A stretch of DNA of 64,000 nucleotides from Nitrososphaerota archaeon (GCA_028867035.1 JAGWHB010000003.1:242960-306959); one strand, 5' to 3'. Positions 16,218 to 25,280 are shown, counted from the first letter of the stretch. The notes: generated from the sequence alone by a model not told the origin. Made by a program: numbers and translations.

Positions 16218-18019
16218 CGTCGCAACCATTTGACGACATCGACGGCGAATTCAAGGCCCGCCTCAGGGAAATCGCGACCTCGACTCGTTCCACCGTCGAC
16301 AATTCCACCGTCACCTTCCGCACCGCGCGCATCGAATGCGAATACACCCCGAAGGTCATCAAGCGCCTCGCCATGGGGCAGCTCGTCGCCATCCCCAACG
16401 TCCAGGCCCTCGGTGCCAACAGCTCCTACTCCCTCTACGAGATAGCTGACGCATATCCGATGCACTACTCCATGCTCACCCTCGACAGATCACAGCCCGC
16501 GGCTATCCGGTCGGAATTCATGGACCTGATCCAGAAGGAGTGGGAAAAGGGGTCGAAGAGCACATGGATCGAAATAGTCGCAGCTCCCATTGGGCACGTG
16601 ATGAAGACTTCCGACGACGGAGTCTCCTACGAGCGGAGGGCCATGGCGCCCCTCACCGGGAGCCCGGTCAAACTCCTCAGCAAGGATTCGATACAGCAGC
16701 TCATCTGCTTCAGGCCTCCGAAAGGGAGGGTCGAGGACTATTCCCTCGGCAACCTCCTCGGGTTCACCGACGATTCGATCCCGTTCTCGGTCAACCTGGA
16801 GAGCCTCATCCACTACATGTCGTCGACGTTTGCCTTCACAGGCTCAGGAAAATCCAACCTCACCGCTACTGTCGTCCGCAAGGCCCTTCACGTGATCCCG
16901 GACCTCAAGGTCGTCATCTTCGACGTCTCCGCTGAGTACGGCATCCACATCCTCGACGTCCTCAACCACCTCCCCAGCCGTGTCCTCTTCACTGACTCTT
17001 TCAGGGACAGCAAGGATCTTCCAGCTGAGTACTTCAAGCGCCATGCCACCCCAGAGGCCCTTGCAGGGCGCGAGAGGGATTTCTTCCCTAAGATCAAGCA
17101 GCTCTTCGACGACGGGAAAGTCGAGTTCCTCCAGACCCGGCTCGCAGGGGAGGAGGAAGTCGCCAGATTCAGCACCTACGAGGGCCTCGTCGAGGTCCTG
17201 TCGAACACACTAAACGACAGGTACGGCCCTGTCCAGCAGAAGATCCTCGTCCCCCAAGTCGTGGACATCATCAAGCAGTTCCTCCGAGATAACAAACTCG
17301 AACTCGAGGCGAGATTCGGCCCGAAGACGGGCGAGCTGATTGCGAAGATTCAGCCTCTCATTGCGGACCTCCCCGCAAACAGCTCTCTCAAGAAGGCCTT
17401 CGACAGCCTCGCCAAGGTCGTTGACGCTATCCCCGAAACTCCCGAAGAGGAAGAGGGATACAGCTGGACCAAGCTCGCCGACGAAATCCTGTCGACCGCC
17501 AAGGACTCCCCCAGGGTCTTCGTCGTCAACCTCCCCGAGGCAGAGGACGCCAGACTCGAGACGGCCAACGTAATCAGCGAGGTCTTCAGGAAGCGCAAGC
17601 GGAGCTTCACCCTCTCTCCACGCGTGCTCTTCGTCATAGACGAAGCCCAGGAGTTCATCCCTCAGGTCACCAGGAAGGAGGACGGCACCGACCAGTCAAG
17701 CAGGGCAGTGGAGAGGCTCCTAAGGCACGGCCGCAAGTACCATCTGAACTGCTGGATCAGCACCCAGAGGGTGGCGCACCTCAACACCAACGCGCTGCAG
17801 CAGCTCCACAGCTACTTCGTCTCCACCATGCCGAGGCCCTACGACCGACAGCTGATCTCCGACACATTCGCCATCGACGACGCTTTCATGGAGCGGACCC
17901 TCGCATTCCAGAACGGGGACTGGCTCCTCACCAGCTTCAAGGCGACGGCGACACAGAACATCCCCGTGTTCTTCCACGCCGAAAACAACGAGGACATCCT
18001 CGACGCCTACCTGAAGTGA
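16214..18019 (+). CDS. herA: HerA-like hexameric DNA-translocase ATPase
   Basis: 601 residues. Walker A is AFTGSGKS (207-214), with Ala replacing the usual first Gly, followed by NLTATVVRKAL. VVIFDVSAEYG follows, and Walker B is VLFVIDEAQEF (~471-479). LRHGRKYHLNCWISTQRVAHLN is the typical HerA sensor/arginine region. An N-terminal HAS-barrel-like segment precedes the ATPase (~1-150). HerA pumps DNA through a hexameric ring and activates NurA. It sits between nurA (4-nt overlap) and a YcaQ-type glycosylase gene (9-nt gap). There is no Mre11-Rad50 pair beside it, unlike the classical archaeal operon. Confidence 0.88.
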   Translation: MTSQPFDDIDGEFKARLREIATSTRSTVDNSTVTFRTARIECEYTPKVIKRLAMGQLVAIPNVQALGANSSYSLYEIADAYPMHYSMLTLDRSQPAAIRSEFMDLIQKEWEKGSKSTWIEIVAAPIGHVMKTSDDGVSYERRAMAPLTGSPVKLLSKDSIQQLICFRPPKGRVEDYSLGNLLGFTDDSIPFSVNLESLIHYMSSTFAFTGSGKSNLTATVVRKALHVIPDLKVVIFDVSAEYGIHILDVLNHLPSRVLFTDSFRDSKDLPAEYFKRHATPEALAGRERDFFPKIKQLFDDGKVEFLQTRLAGEEEVARFSTYEGLVEVLSNTLNDRYGPVQQKILVPQVVDIIKQFLRDNKLELEARFGPKTGELIAKIQPLIADLPANSSLKKAFDSLAKVVDAIPETPEEEEGYSWTKLADEILSTAKDSPRVFVVNLPEAEDARLETANVISEVFRKRKRSFTLSPRVLFVIDEAQEFIPQVTRKEDGTDQSSRAVERLLRHGRKYHLNCWISTQRVAHLNTNALQQLHSYFVSTMPRPYDRQLISDTFAIDDAFMERTLAFQNGDWLLTSFKATATQNIPVFFHAENNEDILDAYLK

Positions 18020-18028
18020 GACCGCGAG

Positions 18029-19309
18029 ATGGCTGAACCGCATCCATTGCAGATGAAGCTGCGGACGGCGAGGATGATTGCCATAACAAAGCAGCACCTG
18101 GCAGGAAAGCGGCCAAAGAACCCCGGCCCCGACACGATAATGAAGCTCTTCCGCGACCTCAGCTACGTCCAGCTCGACCCTACCCAGGCAGTTGCTCCGA
18201 GCCACCTTATCGTCCTCTGGAGCAGGCTGGGTGCCTTCCGAGAATCCGACCTCGACAGGCTCCTCTGGAGGGACAGGAAGCTCTTCGAGTACTGGGCCCA
18301 TATGGCCTCAATCGTCCTCACAGAAGACTACCCCCTCTACTCCCCGAGGATGAAGCGGTTCCACCAGGGGGACAGAGTCTGGGACGTCCGCCTTAGGGAA
18401 TGGATGAAGGACAACTCCAAGCTGAGGGAGTACGTCCTCGATGAGATTCGATCCAGGGGGCCCCTCTCCTCGCGGGAGTTCGAAGACAGGTCCGACGACT
18501 CTTGGGACAAAGCCCGCCGCAGATGGGGCCTGAAACCCTCCGATTGGGGCTCAGGGGAGGGACGGAGCGTTTCAAGGATGATTGAGTTCCTCTTCCATGA
18601 CGGGACGCTCATGGTAGCTGGCCGTCAGGGCAGGCAGAAGGTCTGGGACCTGTCCGAGCGCCGCCTCCCTGACTGGACGCCGAAGACGAGCCTGACAGAG
18701 GCAGAGGTCGAGTACCTTGGCGCCCAGAAATCGCTCAAGGCCCTCGGTGTCGCCACGCCCAGGGAGATCGCCAGGCACTTCCTCGTCAGGAGGTATCCGA
18801 ACCTGCGCGCGACCATCCAGCATCTGGCGTCTGACTCGAGAATCCTCCCCGTTGAGCTGACCGACGGACCCCGATCGAAGGGACGCTACTACATCCATGC
18901 AGACGACACGGCCACGGCAGTAGCCCTGTCGAAGGGGGAGTGGGAGCCAAGGACTACCTTACTGTCACCTTTCGACAACTTGGTCACAGACAGGGACAGG
19001 ACGCACCTGCTGTTCGATTTCTTCTTCAGAGTAGAAATCTACACGCCGAAGCACAAGCGCAAGCACGGCTTCTTCGTCCTCCCTATCCTCGACGGAGACA
19101 GGCTCATCGGCCGCATAGACCCCACCATGGACCGGCGGGGAGAAAGGCTCCGAATCAACTCGATGCACGCCGAACCCGATACGCCGGAGGGGAGAGCCCC
19201 CGCCAGACGCATATCCGAAGCGATAGAAGACCTTGGAGAGTTCCTCGGCGCAAAGGAGGTGGTCCATGAGGGTAAGATCCCGGCTCCCTGGCAGGGCTAC
19301 TTGAAATGA
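18029..19309 (+). CDS. YcaQ/AlkX-family DNA glycosylase (winged-helix, HTH_42)
   Basis: 426 residues. Residues 46-66 (SYVQLDPTQAVAPSHLIVLW) carry the Q-x-D motif (Gln48, Asp50) that YcaQ enzymes use to unhook interstrand crosslinks and excise bulky N7-alkyl bases. Later segments fit the family: LLWRDRKLFEYWAHMASIV, LLSPFDNLVTDRDRTHLLF and GRIDPTMDRRGERLRI. Three winged-helix repeats are expected. It begins 9 nt after herA, so the operon appears to pair crosslink removal with end resection. Crosslink activity is inferred from the motif. Confidence 0.85.
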   Translation: MAEPHPLQMKLRTARMIAITKQHLAGKRPKNPGPDTIMKLFRDLSYVQLDPTQAVAPSHLIVLWSRLGAFRESDLDRLLWRDRKLFEYWAHMASIVLTEDYPLYSPRMKRFHQGDRVWDVRLREWMKDNSKLREYVLDEIRSRGPLSSREFEDRSDDSWDKARRRWGLKPSDWGSGEGRSVSRMIEFLFHDGTLMVAGRQGRQKVWDLSERRLPDWTPKTSLTEAEVEYLGAQKSLKALGVATPREIARHFLVRRYPNLRATIQHLASDSRILPVELTDGPRSKGRYYIHADDTATAVALSKGEWEPRTTLLSPFDNLVTDRDRTHLLFDFFFRVEIYTPKHKRKHGFFVLPILDGDRLIGRIDPTMDRRGERLRINSMHAEPDTPEGRAPARRISEAIEDLGEFLGAKEVVHEGKIPAPWQGYLK

Positions 19310-19322
19310 AGTCCGGCGGTGC

Positions 19323-20762
19323 CTAGTCTGATTCCGCGGCGGGAACTTCTTCGTACTTCGACTTCGGCTTCTTCGCCATGTAAGCTGGGACAGCTGAGAA
19401 GAGGCTGATGAAGCCCATGAGCAGGAACAACCCGTGCAGAGACCCGACGAAACTATCGATGACTACGGGGCTTATTGGGACCGTGCTACCTGAGAATATC
19501 TGCTGGAGCACGCTCGTGGGGACGCTGGTAGCCATCACCGCGAAAGCCATACCGAGGCTGAGAAGGAAGCCGGTGTTGATGAGGGTAGACGACATCCCCG
19601 AAGCCACCCCTCTTCTCTCGGCAGGGGTCGCATTCATTATCGAAGCGATGTTCGGGGCGATGAACAGCCCGCCCCCGATGCCAGCTATGACCATGGGAAC
19701 CACGATGTGGGCGTAGTCGCCAAACGGGAACAGGCCGAGCCAGAACAGGGCGACCGCGACGGTGAGCAGGCCAGCGGTGGCGAACCCCCTGGAGCCGAAC
19801 CTGTCCGAGAGGTAGCCGCTCAGGGGTCCAGCGGTCACGAAGGCCACGGAGAAAGGTATGAGCATCAGCCCAGCCGTGAAAGCGTCAAGAAGCAGCACCC
19901 CCTGGAAGTAGAAGACTAGAACGAGCGACAGCCCTCCCCTCGCCACCGACGCTAGGAGGTTGCTTGCCATGCCTGCTGCGAACGCCCTGATCCTGAACAG
20001 GGAAAGGTCCATCATCGGGAACCTCACCCTTGTCTCCGCGACCACGAAGGCCGCCACACAGAGCACGCCGACTGCCATCAGTCCCAGAAACTCCGGCGCC
20101 CAGCCGACGATGGCCCCAAGCATCAAACCCACGAGCGAAAGCGACAGCCCCGCCGCGTAGAGTATGTTCCCCAGTGGGTCGAGCTTCTCGCTTCGGCTTG
20201 GCTTGGACATCTCCTTGAGCTTGAAGTGCGCCCACAGGGTCGCGAACGTCCCGAACGGTATGTTGATCCAGAAGATGGACCTCCAGCCGAGGAAGGACCC
20301 GGCCAGAATGCCCCCCAGGGCCAGCCCGAGCACCGAACCGAAGGTCCCGGCCACCTGGTTGAGGCCAAGTGCCCTCCCCCTTTCGGTGGGCGGGAATACA
20401 TCGGTTAGGAGAGCCGCGGAGTTCGAGAACAAAAGGGCTCCACCTGTCCCCTGCACCAGCCTGAACAGCACAAGGGAGATGCCGTTGGGAGAGATGCTGC
20501 ACAGAGCCGACCCGACTGTGAAGATGGCGAAACCTGTGTTGTAGAGCCTCACCCTGCCGAAAATGTCAGACAGGCGACCGAATGTGAGGAGAAGAGACGC
20601 GTTGACCAGGATGTACCCCATGATTATCCAGACCGCCTCGAAAGGGCTCGCGCGCAGGTCGGCCGAGATCGTGGGGAGAGCGATCAGGACTATGTTGGCG
20701 TCCAATATCGCCATGAACGCGCCTATGGTGGTGTTCGTCAGCACCACGTACTTGTAATTCAT
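19323..20762 (-). CDS. MFS drug/H+ antiporter, DHA2 (14-helix) type
   Basis: 479 residues with about 14 hydrophobic helices. MFS motif A appears after helix 2 (TFGRLSDIFGRVRLYNTG) and again after helix 8 (PLSGYLSDRFGSRGFAT). Motif C-like glycine-rich stretches are present (LGLALGGILAGSFLGWRSIF). The first helix, AFMAILDANIVLIALPTIS, is characteristic of DHA2 exporters (EmrB/QacA group). It probably exports toxic compounds using the proton gradient. ATG start at 20762, with no regulator adjacent. It is tail-to-tail with the DNA-repair operon. Confidence 0.9.
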   Translation of the reverse strand: MNYKYVVLTNTTIGAFMAILDANIVLIALPTISADLRASPFEAVWIIMGYILVNASLLLTFGRLSDIFGRVRLYNTGFAIFTVGSALCSISPNGISLVLFRLVQGTGGALLFSNSAALLTDVFPPTERGRALGLNQVAGTFGSVLGLALGGILAGSFLGWRSIFWINIPFGTFATLWAHFKLKEMSKPSRSEKLDPLGNILYAAGLSLSLVGLMLGAIVGWAPEFLGLMAVGVLCVAAFVVAETRVRFPMMDLSLFRIRAFAAGMASNLLASVARGGLSLVLVFYFQGVLLLDAFTAGLMLIPFSVAFVTAGPLSGYLSDRFGSRGFATAGLLTVAVALFWLGLFPFGDYAHIVVPMVIAGIGGGLFIAPNIASIMNATPAERRGVASGMSSTLINTGFLLSLGMAFAVMATSVPTSVLQQIFSGSTVPISPVVIDSFVGSLHGLFLLMGFISLFSAVPAYMAKKPKSKYEEVPAAESD

Positions 20763-20814
20763 GCTTCGGAATTCTCCCTGCGGCCCGGCGCACGCTCGGA
20801 TAAGATTTTGTTCC

Positions 20815-21654
20815 TCAGAAGGCGACAGCGATGACGAGCGCCGCCACTATCAGGACGCCCCCGGCGTAGTCCCTGGGAGACGGGGATTCCTTGCCGAGGG
20901 CCCTGGCGAACACCTGGGTGAGCAGTGGCGACAGGCTTGTGAGTATCACGGTAAGCGCCACCCCTATGGTCGAGATCGAGTAGACGAAGAGGATGGACCC
21001 CACCACCAGGTCGCTAACTATGACAGCGAGGACGAACCCATAGTACCCGAATCCGAGTCCTCTGGGCCAGGTCCTGCCCCTTCTGGTGAGAAGGAACACG
21101 GCCCCCAGAGCCAGCGCAGCCGCGGCGTTCCTGGTGAACGTGACCACAATGAAGTTACCCCCGGCGTTGGTGGAGGCCTGGATCAGCTCCTGTCCTATCG
21201 TCCACAAGACCCCCGCCGAGATCGCGAGCGCGATCCCCTTCAGCCTGGGCTTCCCCCCTCCCCCTCTGGAAAGGATGTAGACCCCTGCCACGACCATGAC
21301 GGCTGCGACCACGTTGGCGTAGGGCACCACCTGGCCGAGTGCGACACCCGCCAGCTGGATCATCAGCACGTAGGTGTACACCACCGGCGCGGCCACGGAG
21401 GCACCCGTCTCGCGGACCGAGAATAGGAAAAGGCTGTCGCCGCATGCCAGGGTCACGACCCCGCTGAGGACGGCGAAGCCCAGACCCGCGTCTCCCCAGT
21501 AGTATATCGCCGGGAGGAAGAGAACAAGTGATGCAGTGGCGGTCCTTAGCAGGTTGAAGCTGGGGATGTCGAACTTGGCGAGGAAGCCCCGGTAGTAGAT
21601 GGGGCTGAACGCCCAGATCAGCGCAGCGGTGAGCGCGTACGCCGGGTTGACCAA
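20815..21654 (-). CDS. EamA/DMT-superfamily transporter
   Basis: 279 residues with ten membrane helices and duplicated EamA halves (AALIWAFSPIYYRGFLAKFD; ISAGVLWTIGQELIQASTN). It is a probable metabolite exporter with unknown substrate, and a second, unrelated-looking copy sits at 740-1663. Start codon TTG at 21654. It follows the CoA-binding protein and 58-residue genes on the same strand (23-nt gap), so all three may be co-transcribed. Confidence 0.85.
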   Translation of the reverse strand: MVNPAYALTAALIWAFSPIYYRGFLAKFDIPSFNLLRTATASLVLFLPAIYYWGDAGLGFAVLSGVVTLACGDSLFLFSVRETGASVAAPVVYTYVLMIQLAGVALGQVVPYANVVAAVMVVAGVYILSRGGGGKPRLKGIALAISAGVLWTIGQELIQASTNAGGNFIVVTFTRNAAAALALGAVFLLTRRGRTWPRGLGFGYYGFVLAVIVSDLVVGSILFVYSISTIGVALTVILTSLSPLLTQVFARALGKESPSPRDYAGGVLIVAALVIAVAF

Positions 21655-21677
21655 TCACCCGGCCCTGTCCGACGTCA

Positions 21678-21854
21678 CTAATTAGCCCGACCGGGTCTTT
21701 TGCTCCTGAACGACTTGACTGCCGCGGCCAAGCTCGCTGGGACAGGCTTGCAGCCGCACGCCGCAGCGTGCTCCGCGTGCCATTCCATCCGCTCCTCCCT
21801 GGTGGGATTAGCAGGCATCATATGCGCGTTGTGCCACGCTTCGTTGGGTTTCAC
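21678..21854 (-). CDS. Small His/Cys-containing archaeal protein, unknown function
   Basis: 58 residues from a GTG that overlaps the upstream stop in a GTGA arrangement. It reads EAWHNAHMMPANPTREER, then MEWHAEHAAACGCKPVP. The spaced His and Cys residues (WH..H, WH.EH...CGC) suggest a metal-binding mini-protein. I recall similar short WHxxH-type proteins in Thaumarchaeota but cannot name a function. Translational coupling to the CoA-binding protein supports that it is real. Confidence 0.6.
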   Translation of the reverse strand: MKPNEAWHNAHMMPANPTREERMEWHAEHAAACGCKPVPASLAAAVKSFRSKRPGRAN

Positions 21855-22291
21855 TTCCAATCCCCCACGATCTTGTGCTCGACCCTCATGCACTTGTCCA
21901 TCACGTATTCGACCTTTGCCTCGGAGAGTATCTTCTTCGCCTCTTCATTCTCGAGCCCCAGCTGGCCCCAGAAGACGAAAGGCCTACCCGTCCGGGACTT
22001 CATGTCCGCTACCTGTTTCGCGACCTGGGGGAACTCTTCGGAGGGGCGGAACACTTCGACTACCTCGACCTTCTTCGCGAGGTCCACGGGGATGTCTGCC
22101 AGCGAAGGGTACGCCTTCTCCCCGTTCACGACGTCTGCCGTCGGGTTGACCGGGATGATTGTGTATCCGTGCTCCTGGAGGTACGCCGGGACTGTGTTCG
22201 CTTCCTTCCCGGGGTTCTTCGAAGCCCCGACGACGGCTATGACCTTGTACTTCTTCATCACTTCAGTGGGTTGGACGGTGAACTTTGGCAT
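21851..22291 (-). CDS. CoA-binding-domain protein (YccU-like)
   Basis: 146 residues. KVIAVVGASKNPGKEANTVPA followed by HGYTIIPVNPTADVVNGEKAY and FVFWGQLGLENEEAKKIL is the signature of single-domain CoA_binding proteins with a Rossmann fold related to succinyl-CoA synthetase alpha. The biochemical role of the stand-alone family is unresolved. The ATG at 22291 is chosen because a GTATTAACG box lies about 27 nt upstream. It overlaps the next small gene by 4 nt. Confidence 0.85.
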   Translation of the reverse strand: MPKFTVQPTEVMKKYKVIAVVGASKNPGKEANTVPAYLQEHGYTIIPVNPTADVVNGEKAYPSLADIPVDLAKKVEVVEVFRPSEEFPQVAKQVADMKSRTGRPFVFWGQLGLENEEAKKILSEAKVEYVMDKCMRVEHKIVGDWK

Positions 22292-22386
22292 GAGACGCCG
22301 CGGCTTGCCCCACGTTAATACGGTTGTCGGGCTCACGCCGCGCTAACGCAAGGCTCTAAAACCACACGAACCGAGGGAAGGGGATA

Positions 22387-22560
22387 ATGAGCTTGCTCGG
22401 TTCGCTCCTGACAAACGTCCCCCTTGGGACAGCCGACGTCCTCTCCTACTCCATGCTCGTAGTGGTGGCCATCTTCCTACTGTCGGGCCCGGCGATTACT
22501 TACTATTATTGGAAGAAGAACAAGAAGACGAAAGCGGCCCAGCCTACTGGGGCTGTTTGA
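22387..22560 (+). CDS. Small single-helix membrane protein
   Basis: 57 residues, ATG 22387 to TGA 22560. It has a short amphipathic start, one membrane helix (SMLVVVAIFLLSGPAITYYY) and a lysine-rich cytoplasmic tail (WKKNKKTKAAQ). An A/T-rich CTCTAAAAC element about 27 nt upstream fits a leaderless promoter. Its 3' end overlaps the convergent DUF4349 gene by 17 nt. Function unknown; codon use matches the neighbours. Confidence 0.6.
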   Translation: MSLLGSLLTNVPLGTADVLSYSMLVVVAIFLLSGPAITYYYWKKNKKTKAAQPTGAV

Positions 22561-23782
22561 TACCCTTCTGAGACCTTCCGCGCCTCTGAATGGGGATTAT
22601 GACCGCCGCCCCCACAGCTGCTATCGGCAGGACGACCACGGCCACTTCGACTATCCCCTCGACCACGCTGACGAACAAGCCTGAGACGGTCCCGAAGAAG
22701 CTCAGTACCCCGGACTGACCTGGGGCTGCGACCACGTGCACCACGGTGAAGGCCTGGACCGAGGTCCCGTTCTGGTCCGTTGCGCTCACCGTGACGTTGT
22801 AATCTCCCGACTGGAAGAAGATGTGGATGACTATCTGACCCTCGCTTGCGTAGCCGTCACCGAAGTTGTAGTTGACGACGTAGGGCTGGGCTCCCCCCTT
22901 CACCACCGCATTGAAGGTTACGCTGAGTGGGGATACTCCGCTCTTGGGGGTGGCCGAGAGGGACATCGACAGCGGGGTCTGCTGCGCCGTCTCCGTCATG
23001 CTGACGTCGATGGTGGCGTAGTCGATCAGCGTCCTTGTCTGGAGGATCTGGCTCTCGATGTCGTTGATCTGCTGGTTGACCCCCTGCAACTGGGTCTCGA
23101 TGGCAAGCGTGGAATTGATCGTGCTCGACTGGTTAAGCAACTTCAGGAGAGCCCCCTGCTCGGTCCTCAGGGAGTCGAGGGTAGCGTTGAGGTCGGTGTA
23201 TTGGACCCGGACGTCGTTCGAGTTCGAAGTCAAATCAAGGACTTTGCCCATCCCCTCCACCTTGCCCAGGACCTGAGAATATTCTCCTGCCGGCACTCGT
23301 ATGACCACGCTGGCGGCGCTGGTGGTGGTAGACTGGTAGGCGACATACCCGCCGACGGAATACGCCAGGGCGATGATCCCCGACGCCGTCTGCTGCGGAG
23401 ATGATGCCTGGAGTGTCAGGTCGCTAGAGAACTCGATCAATCCTCCAGCGCCCGTGGGTGTGCCCTGCGTCGAGTTGACCCCACTGACCTGAGGAGTCGT
23501 GCCTCCCACAGTGGTGCTCGCCGTGTATGTGGTCACGGCCTTCGCCGGACCCACTACCTGAGTGTATCCCGGACCGATGTAGTTGCCATTCCCAACGTCG
23601 TTGGTGGCTCCCATTGAAAAGAAGCTGGTCTCTCCTGCCGAATAACCCGGTGCAGCTGGGCTAAAACTACCAGGAGCCAAAGCAGAATTGGAGATGAGAG
23701 CCAGGACGAACCCGCCCACCACAATGATAGCCGCAACCCCGATGAGGGCCCTCTTCCCCGTCACGCCACCGAAATCCTTCAC
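22544..23782 (-). CDS. DUF4349 and PKD-domain surface protein
   Basis: 412 residues. An N-terminal membrane anchor (ALIGVAAIIVVGGFVLALI) is followed by a Ser/Thr/Gly-rich linker. A DUF4349 domain covers ~115-265 (GGLIEFSSDLTLQASSPQQT, RVPAGEYSQVLGKVEGMGKV, then a coiled coil QLQGVNQQINDIESQILQTR). A PKD domain covers ~273-350 (YNFGDGYASEGQIVIHIFF). A C-terminal membrane helix with a basic tail ends it. It is probably exposed outside the cell and anchored at both ends. The role is unknown, perhaps envelope structure or sensing. Confidence 0.82.
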   Translation of the reverse strand: MKDFGGVTGKRALIGVAAIIVVGGFVLALISNSALAPGSFSPAAPGYSAGETSFFSMGATNDVGNGNYIGPGYTQVVGPAKAVTTYTASTTVGGTTPQVSGVNSTQGTPTGAGGLIEFSSDLTLQASSPQQTASGIIALAYSVGGYVAYQSTTTSAASVVIRVPAGEYSQVLGKVEGMGKVLDLTSNSNDVRVQYTDLNATLDSLRTEQGALLKLLNQSSTINSTLAIETQLQGVNQQINDIESQILQTRTLIDYATIDVSMTETAQQTPLSMSLSATPKSGVSPLSVTFNAVVKGGAQPYVVNYNFGDGYASEGQIVIHIFFQSGDYNVTVSATDQNGTSVQAFTVVHVVAAPGQSGVLSFFGTVSGLFVSVVEGIVEVAVVVLPIAAVGAAVIIPIQRRGRSQKGIKQPQ

Positions 23783-23886
23783 ATCAGAGCCATGGGTCAG
23801 ACCCGATTTAGTCCCAGTCCAGAGAACGGGCCGTTCGCAAAGCGCGAACAGAGCACTTATGACGTATCCCGGCCGAATCCTTTCCG

Positions 23887-24327
23887 TTGTCGGACGAAGA
23901 CGCCAGGCGTGAGAGAGTCGAATACGCCCTCCGCGGCAAGACCCTCACCGTCTACCTCTATCTCCTGAAGCACGGCAAGGCGATAGGCGTCCGTGAAATC
24001 CAAAAGTCTCTGGGCTTCTCAAGCCCGTCCGTGGCGTTTCACCACCTCGACAAGCTGGTCGAGCTGGGCGTGGTCGAGAAAGACGAGTACGACAGGTACG
24101 TCCTCGCCCGGAAGGTGGACACGGGGATACTTCATTCGTTCGTGAGCGTGGCGGGACTGAACCTGCCGAGGCTGGGGTTCTATGCGGCCTTCTTCACCAC
24201 CATAGCAGCGGCGTACCTGCTCTTGGACAGAGGCTCCCTCGACCTCTACGCCCTCATCGGGACCGTCGGTGGCGCCGTGGTTTTCTGGTACGAAGCCTGG
24301 CGCGTCTGGAGGAGGAAGCCGTTCTGA
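23887..24327 (+). CDS. Winged-helix protein with two membrane helices
   Basis: 146 residues from TTG 23887. Residues ~10-75 form an ArsR/MarR-like winged helix (TLTVYLYLLKHGKAIGVREI, SSPSVAFHHLDKLVELGVVE). Two membrane segments follow (LGFYAAFFTTIAAAYLLLD and LYALIGTVGGAVVFWYEAW). Membrane-tethered one-component regulators of this kind occur in archaea, but the signal is unknown. It is divergent from the DUF4349 surface protein gene across about 100 nt, so regulation of that gene is a reasonable guess. It is followed by another small membrane-protein gene. Confidence 0.75.
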   Translation: MSDEDARRERVEYALRGKTLTVYLYLLKHGKAIGVREIQKSLGFSSPSVAFHHLDKLVELGVVEKDEYDRYVLARKVDTGILHSFVSVAGLNLPRLGFYAAFFTTIAAAYLLLDRGSLDLYALIGTVGGAVVFWYEAWRVWRRKPF

Positions 24328-24367
24328 GAACTAGAACTAACTACCCATCGGGAGACAGTGAGTGAGC

Positions 24368-24868
24368 ATGGACGGGAAGAGATTCGGGGTCGGCTTGGCT
24401 GCCGGAATCCTGGTCGGATTGGCGGTCATTACCGCGTCTGGCGGATTGGGCGCAGGCCTGTCAGAATTCGGTCCCGTAGGTAGCCTCAACAGCGCCGCAG
24501 CAGTCGTTACGACTACATCCCCTGGTTCCACCGTTGCGACATCTGCCTCAACACAATCCACCAACGGCTCTACCTCCTACACCACGAGTCTGAGCAACTC
24601 ATCCAAAACGTTGGCCGCCATTTCGACCACCTCCACTGCACCATCAGCCGTTTCGACAACATCTCCGAGCATGCAGGCGGGCTTATCCTCACTCGTCGCT
24701 GCGATTCCTTCTTCACGTCTAAGCAGCGTCGCGACACAACCGTTCTTGTCGAACGCCATCATATTCATCCCGCTGCTCGTTGCTTTCCTCCTAGGAGCCT
24801 TACTGTTCCGTTCTTCAGTCCGCGACAGGACCGAGCCCTCGGAAGAACCGCAATCCTCTGACGCGTAG
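24368..24868 (+). CDS. Ser/Thr-rich membrane-anchored protein
   Basis: 166 residues, no domain recognised. A signal-anchor-like N-terminus (FGVGLAAGILVGLAVITASG) leads into about 90 residues dominated by Thr and Ser. A C-terminal helix follows (AIIFIPLLVAFLLGALLF), with a charged tail. The Ser/Thr-rich stretch suggests an O-glycosylated extracellular stalk. An in-frame GTG lies 6 nt upstream. It lies 40 nt after the winged-helix membrane gene on the same strand. Confidence 0.6.
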   Translation: MDGKRFGVGLAAGILVGLAVITASGGLGAGLSEFGPVGSLNSAAAVVTTTSPGSTVATSASTQSTNGSTSYTTSLSNSSKTLAAISTTSTAPSAVSTTSPSMQAGLSSLVAAIPSSRLSSVATQPFLSNAIIFIPLLVAFLLGALLFRSSVRDRTEPSEEPQSSDA

Positions 24869-24872
24869 CTCT

Positions 24873-25256
24873 CTATTTCGAGACGAGGAATTCCCTGCTG
24901 TTGGGTTCCTTCCCTTCCCAGCGCTTCGACCAAGTGGCCAGCTCGCACAATATCTTGTAGACCTCGTGCCCCTTCACGGTCAGCGAATACTCGATCCTCG
25001 GCTTCTCCTCGGCGAACACCTTCCTCTGCACGACCCCGAACTTCTCGAGCTGTGACAGCCTCTCAGCCAGGGAGGTGGCGCTGATCCCTTTGATGTGCCT
25101 CTTGAGCTCGTTGAACCTGGTGGGTTCTATCTGCCCCAGCATGTGGATCGTAGGGAGAGTCCACGTCCTCGTGATCTCATTCCAGGTCTGATGGACCACC
25201 GAGCACGAGTCGAGTGTCTTCTGGTCAAGCTGCTCTGATTTGGTAAGGTGCGACAT
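24873..25256 (-). CDS. HxlR-family transcriptional regulator
   Basis: 127 residues. The HxlR winged helix is recognisable: TWTLPTIHMLGQIEPTRFNELKRHI, then SATSLAERLSQLEKFGVVQRKV and YSLTVKGHEVYKIL. The family senses electrophiles and oxidants, often by a conserved N-terminal Cys; here a Cys lies at residue ~17 (LDSCSVVHQTW). ATG 25256 fits the domain start. The gene is divergent from a PPOX-type flavoprotein gene and has a 6-bp inverted repeat in the spacer, which suggests autoregulation. Confidence 0.88.
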   Translation of the reverse strand: MSHLTKSEQLDQKTLDSCSVVHQTWNEITRTWTLPTIHMLGQIEPTRFNELKRHIKGISATSLAERLSQLEKFGVVQRKVFAEEKPRIEYSLTVKGHEVYKILCELATWSKRWEGKEPNSREFLVSK

Positions 25257-25258
25257 AC

Positions 25259-25280
25259 GTAGTTGGTCAGGAAAAACTAC
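25259..25280. promoter_or_regulatory. Inverted repeat GTAGTT-N10-AACTAC, candidate HxlR operator
   Basis: A perfect 6-bp inverted repeat lies 3 nt upstream of the HxlR start codon and just before a TTCTTAAAAA box (25283-25292) that serves the divergent PPOX gene. The same half-site occurs as a longer palindrome at 33603-33623. Binding is inferred from position only. Confidence 0.4.
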
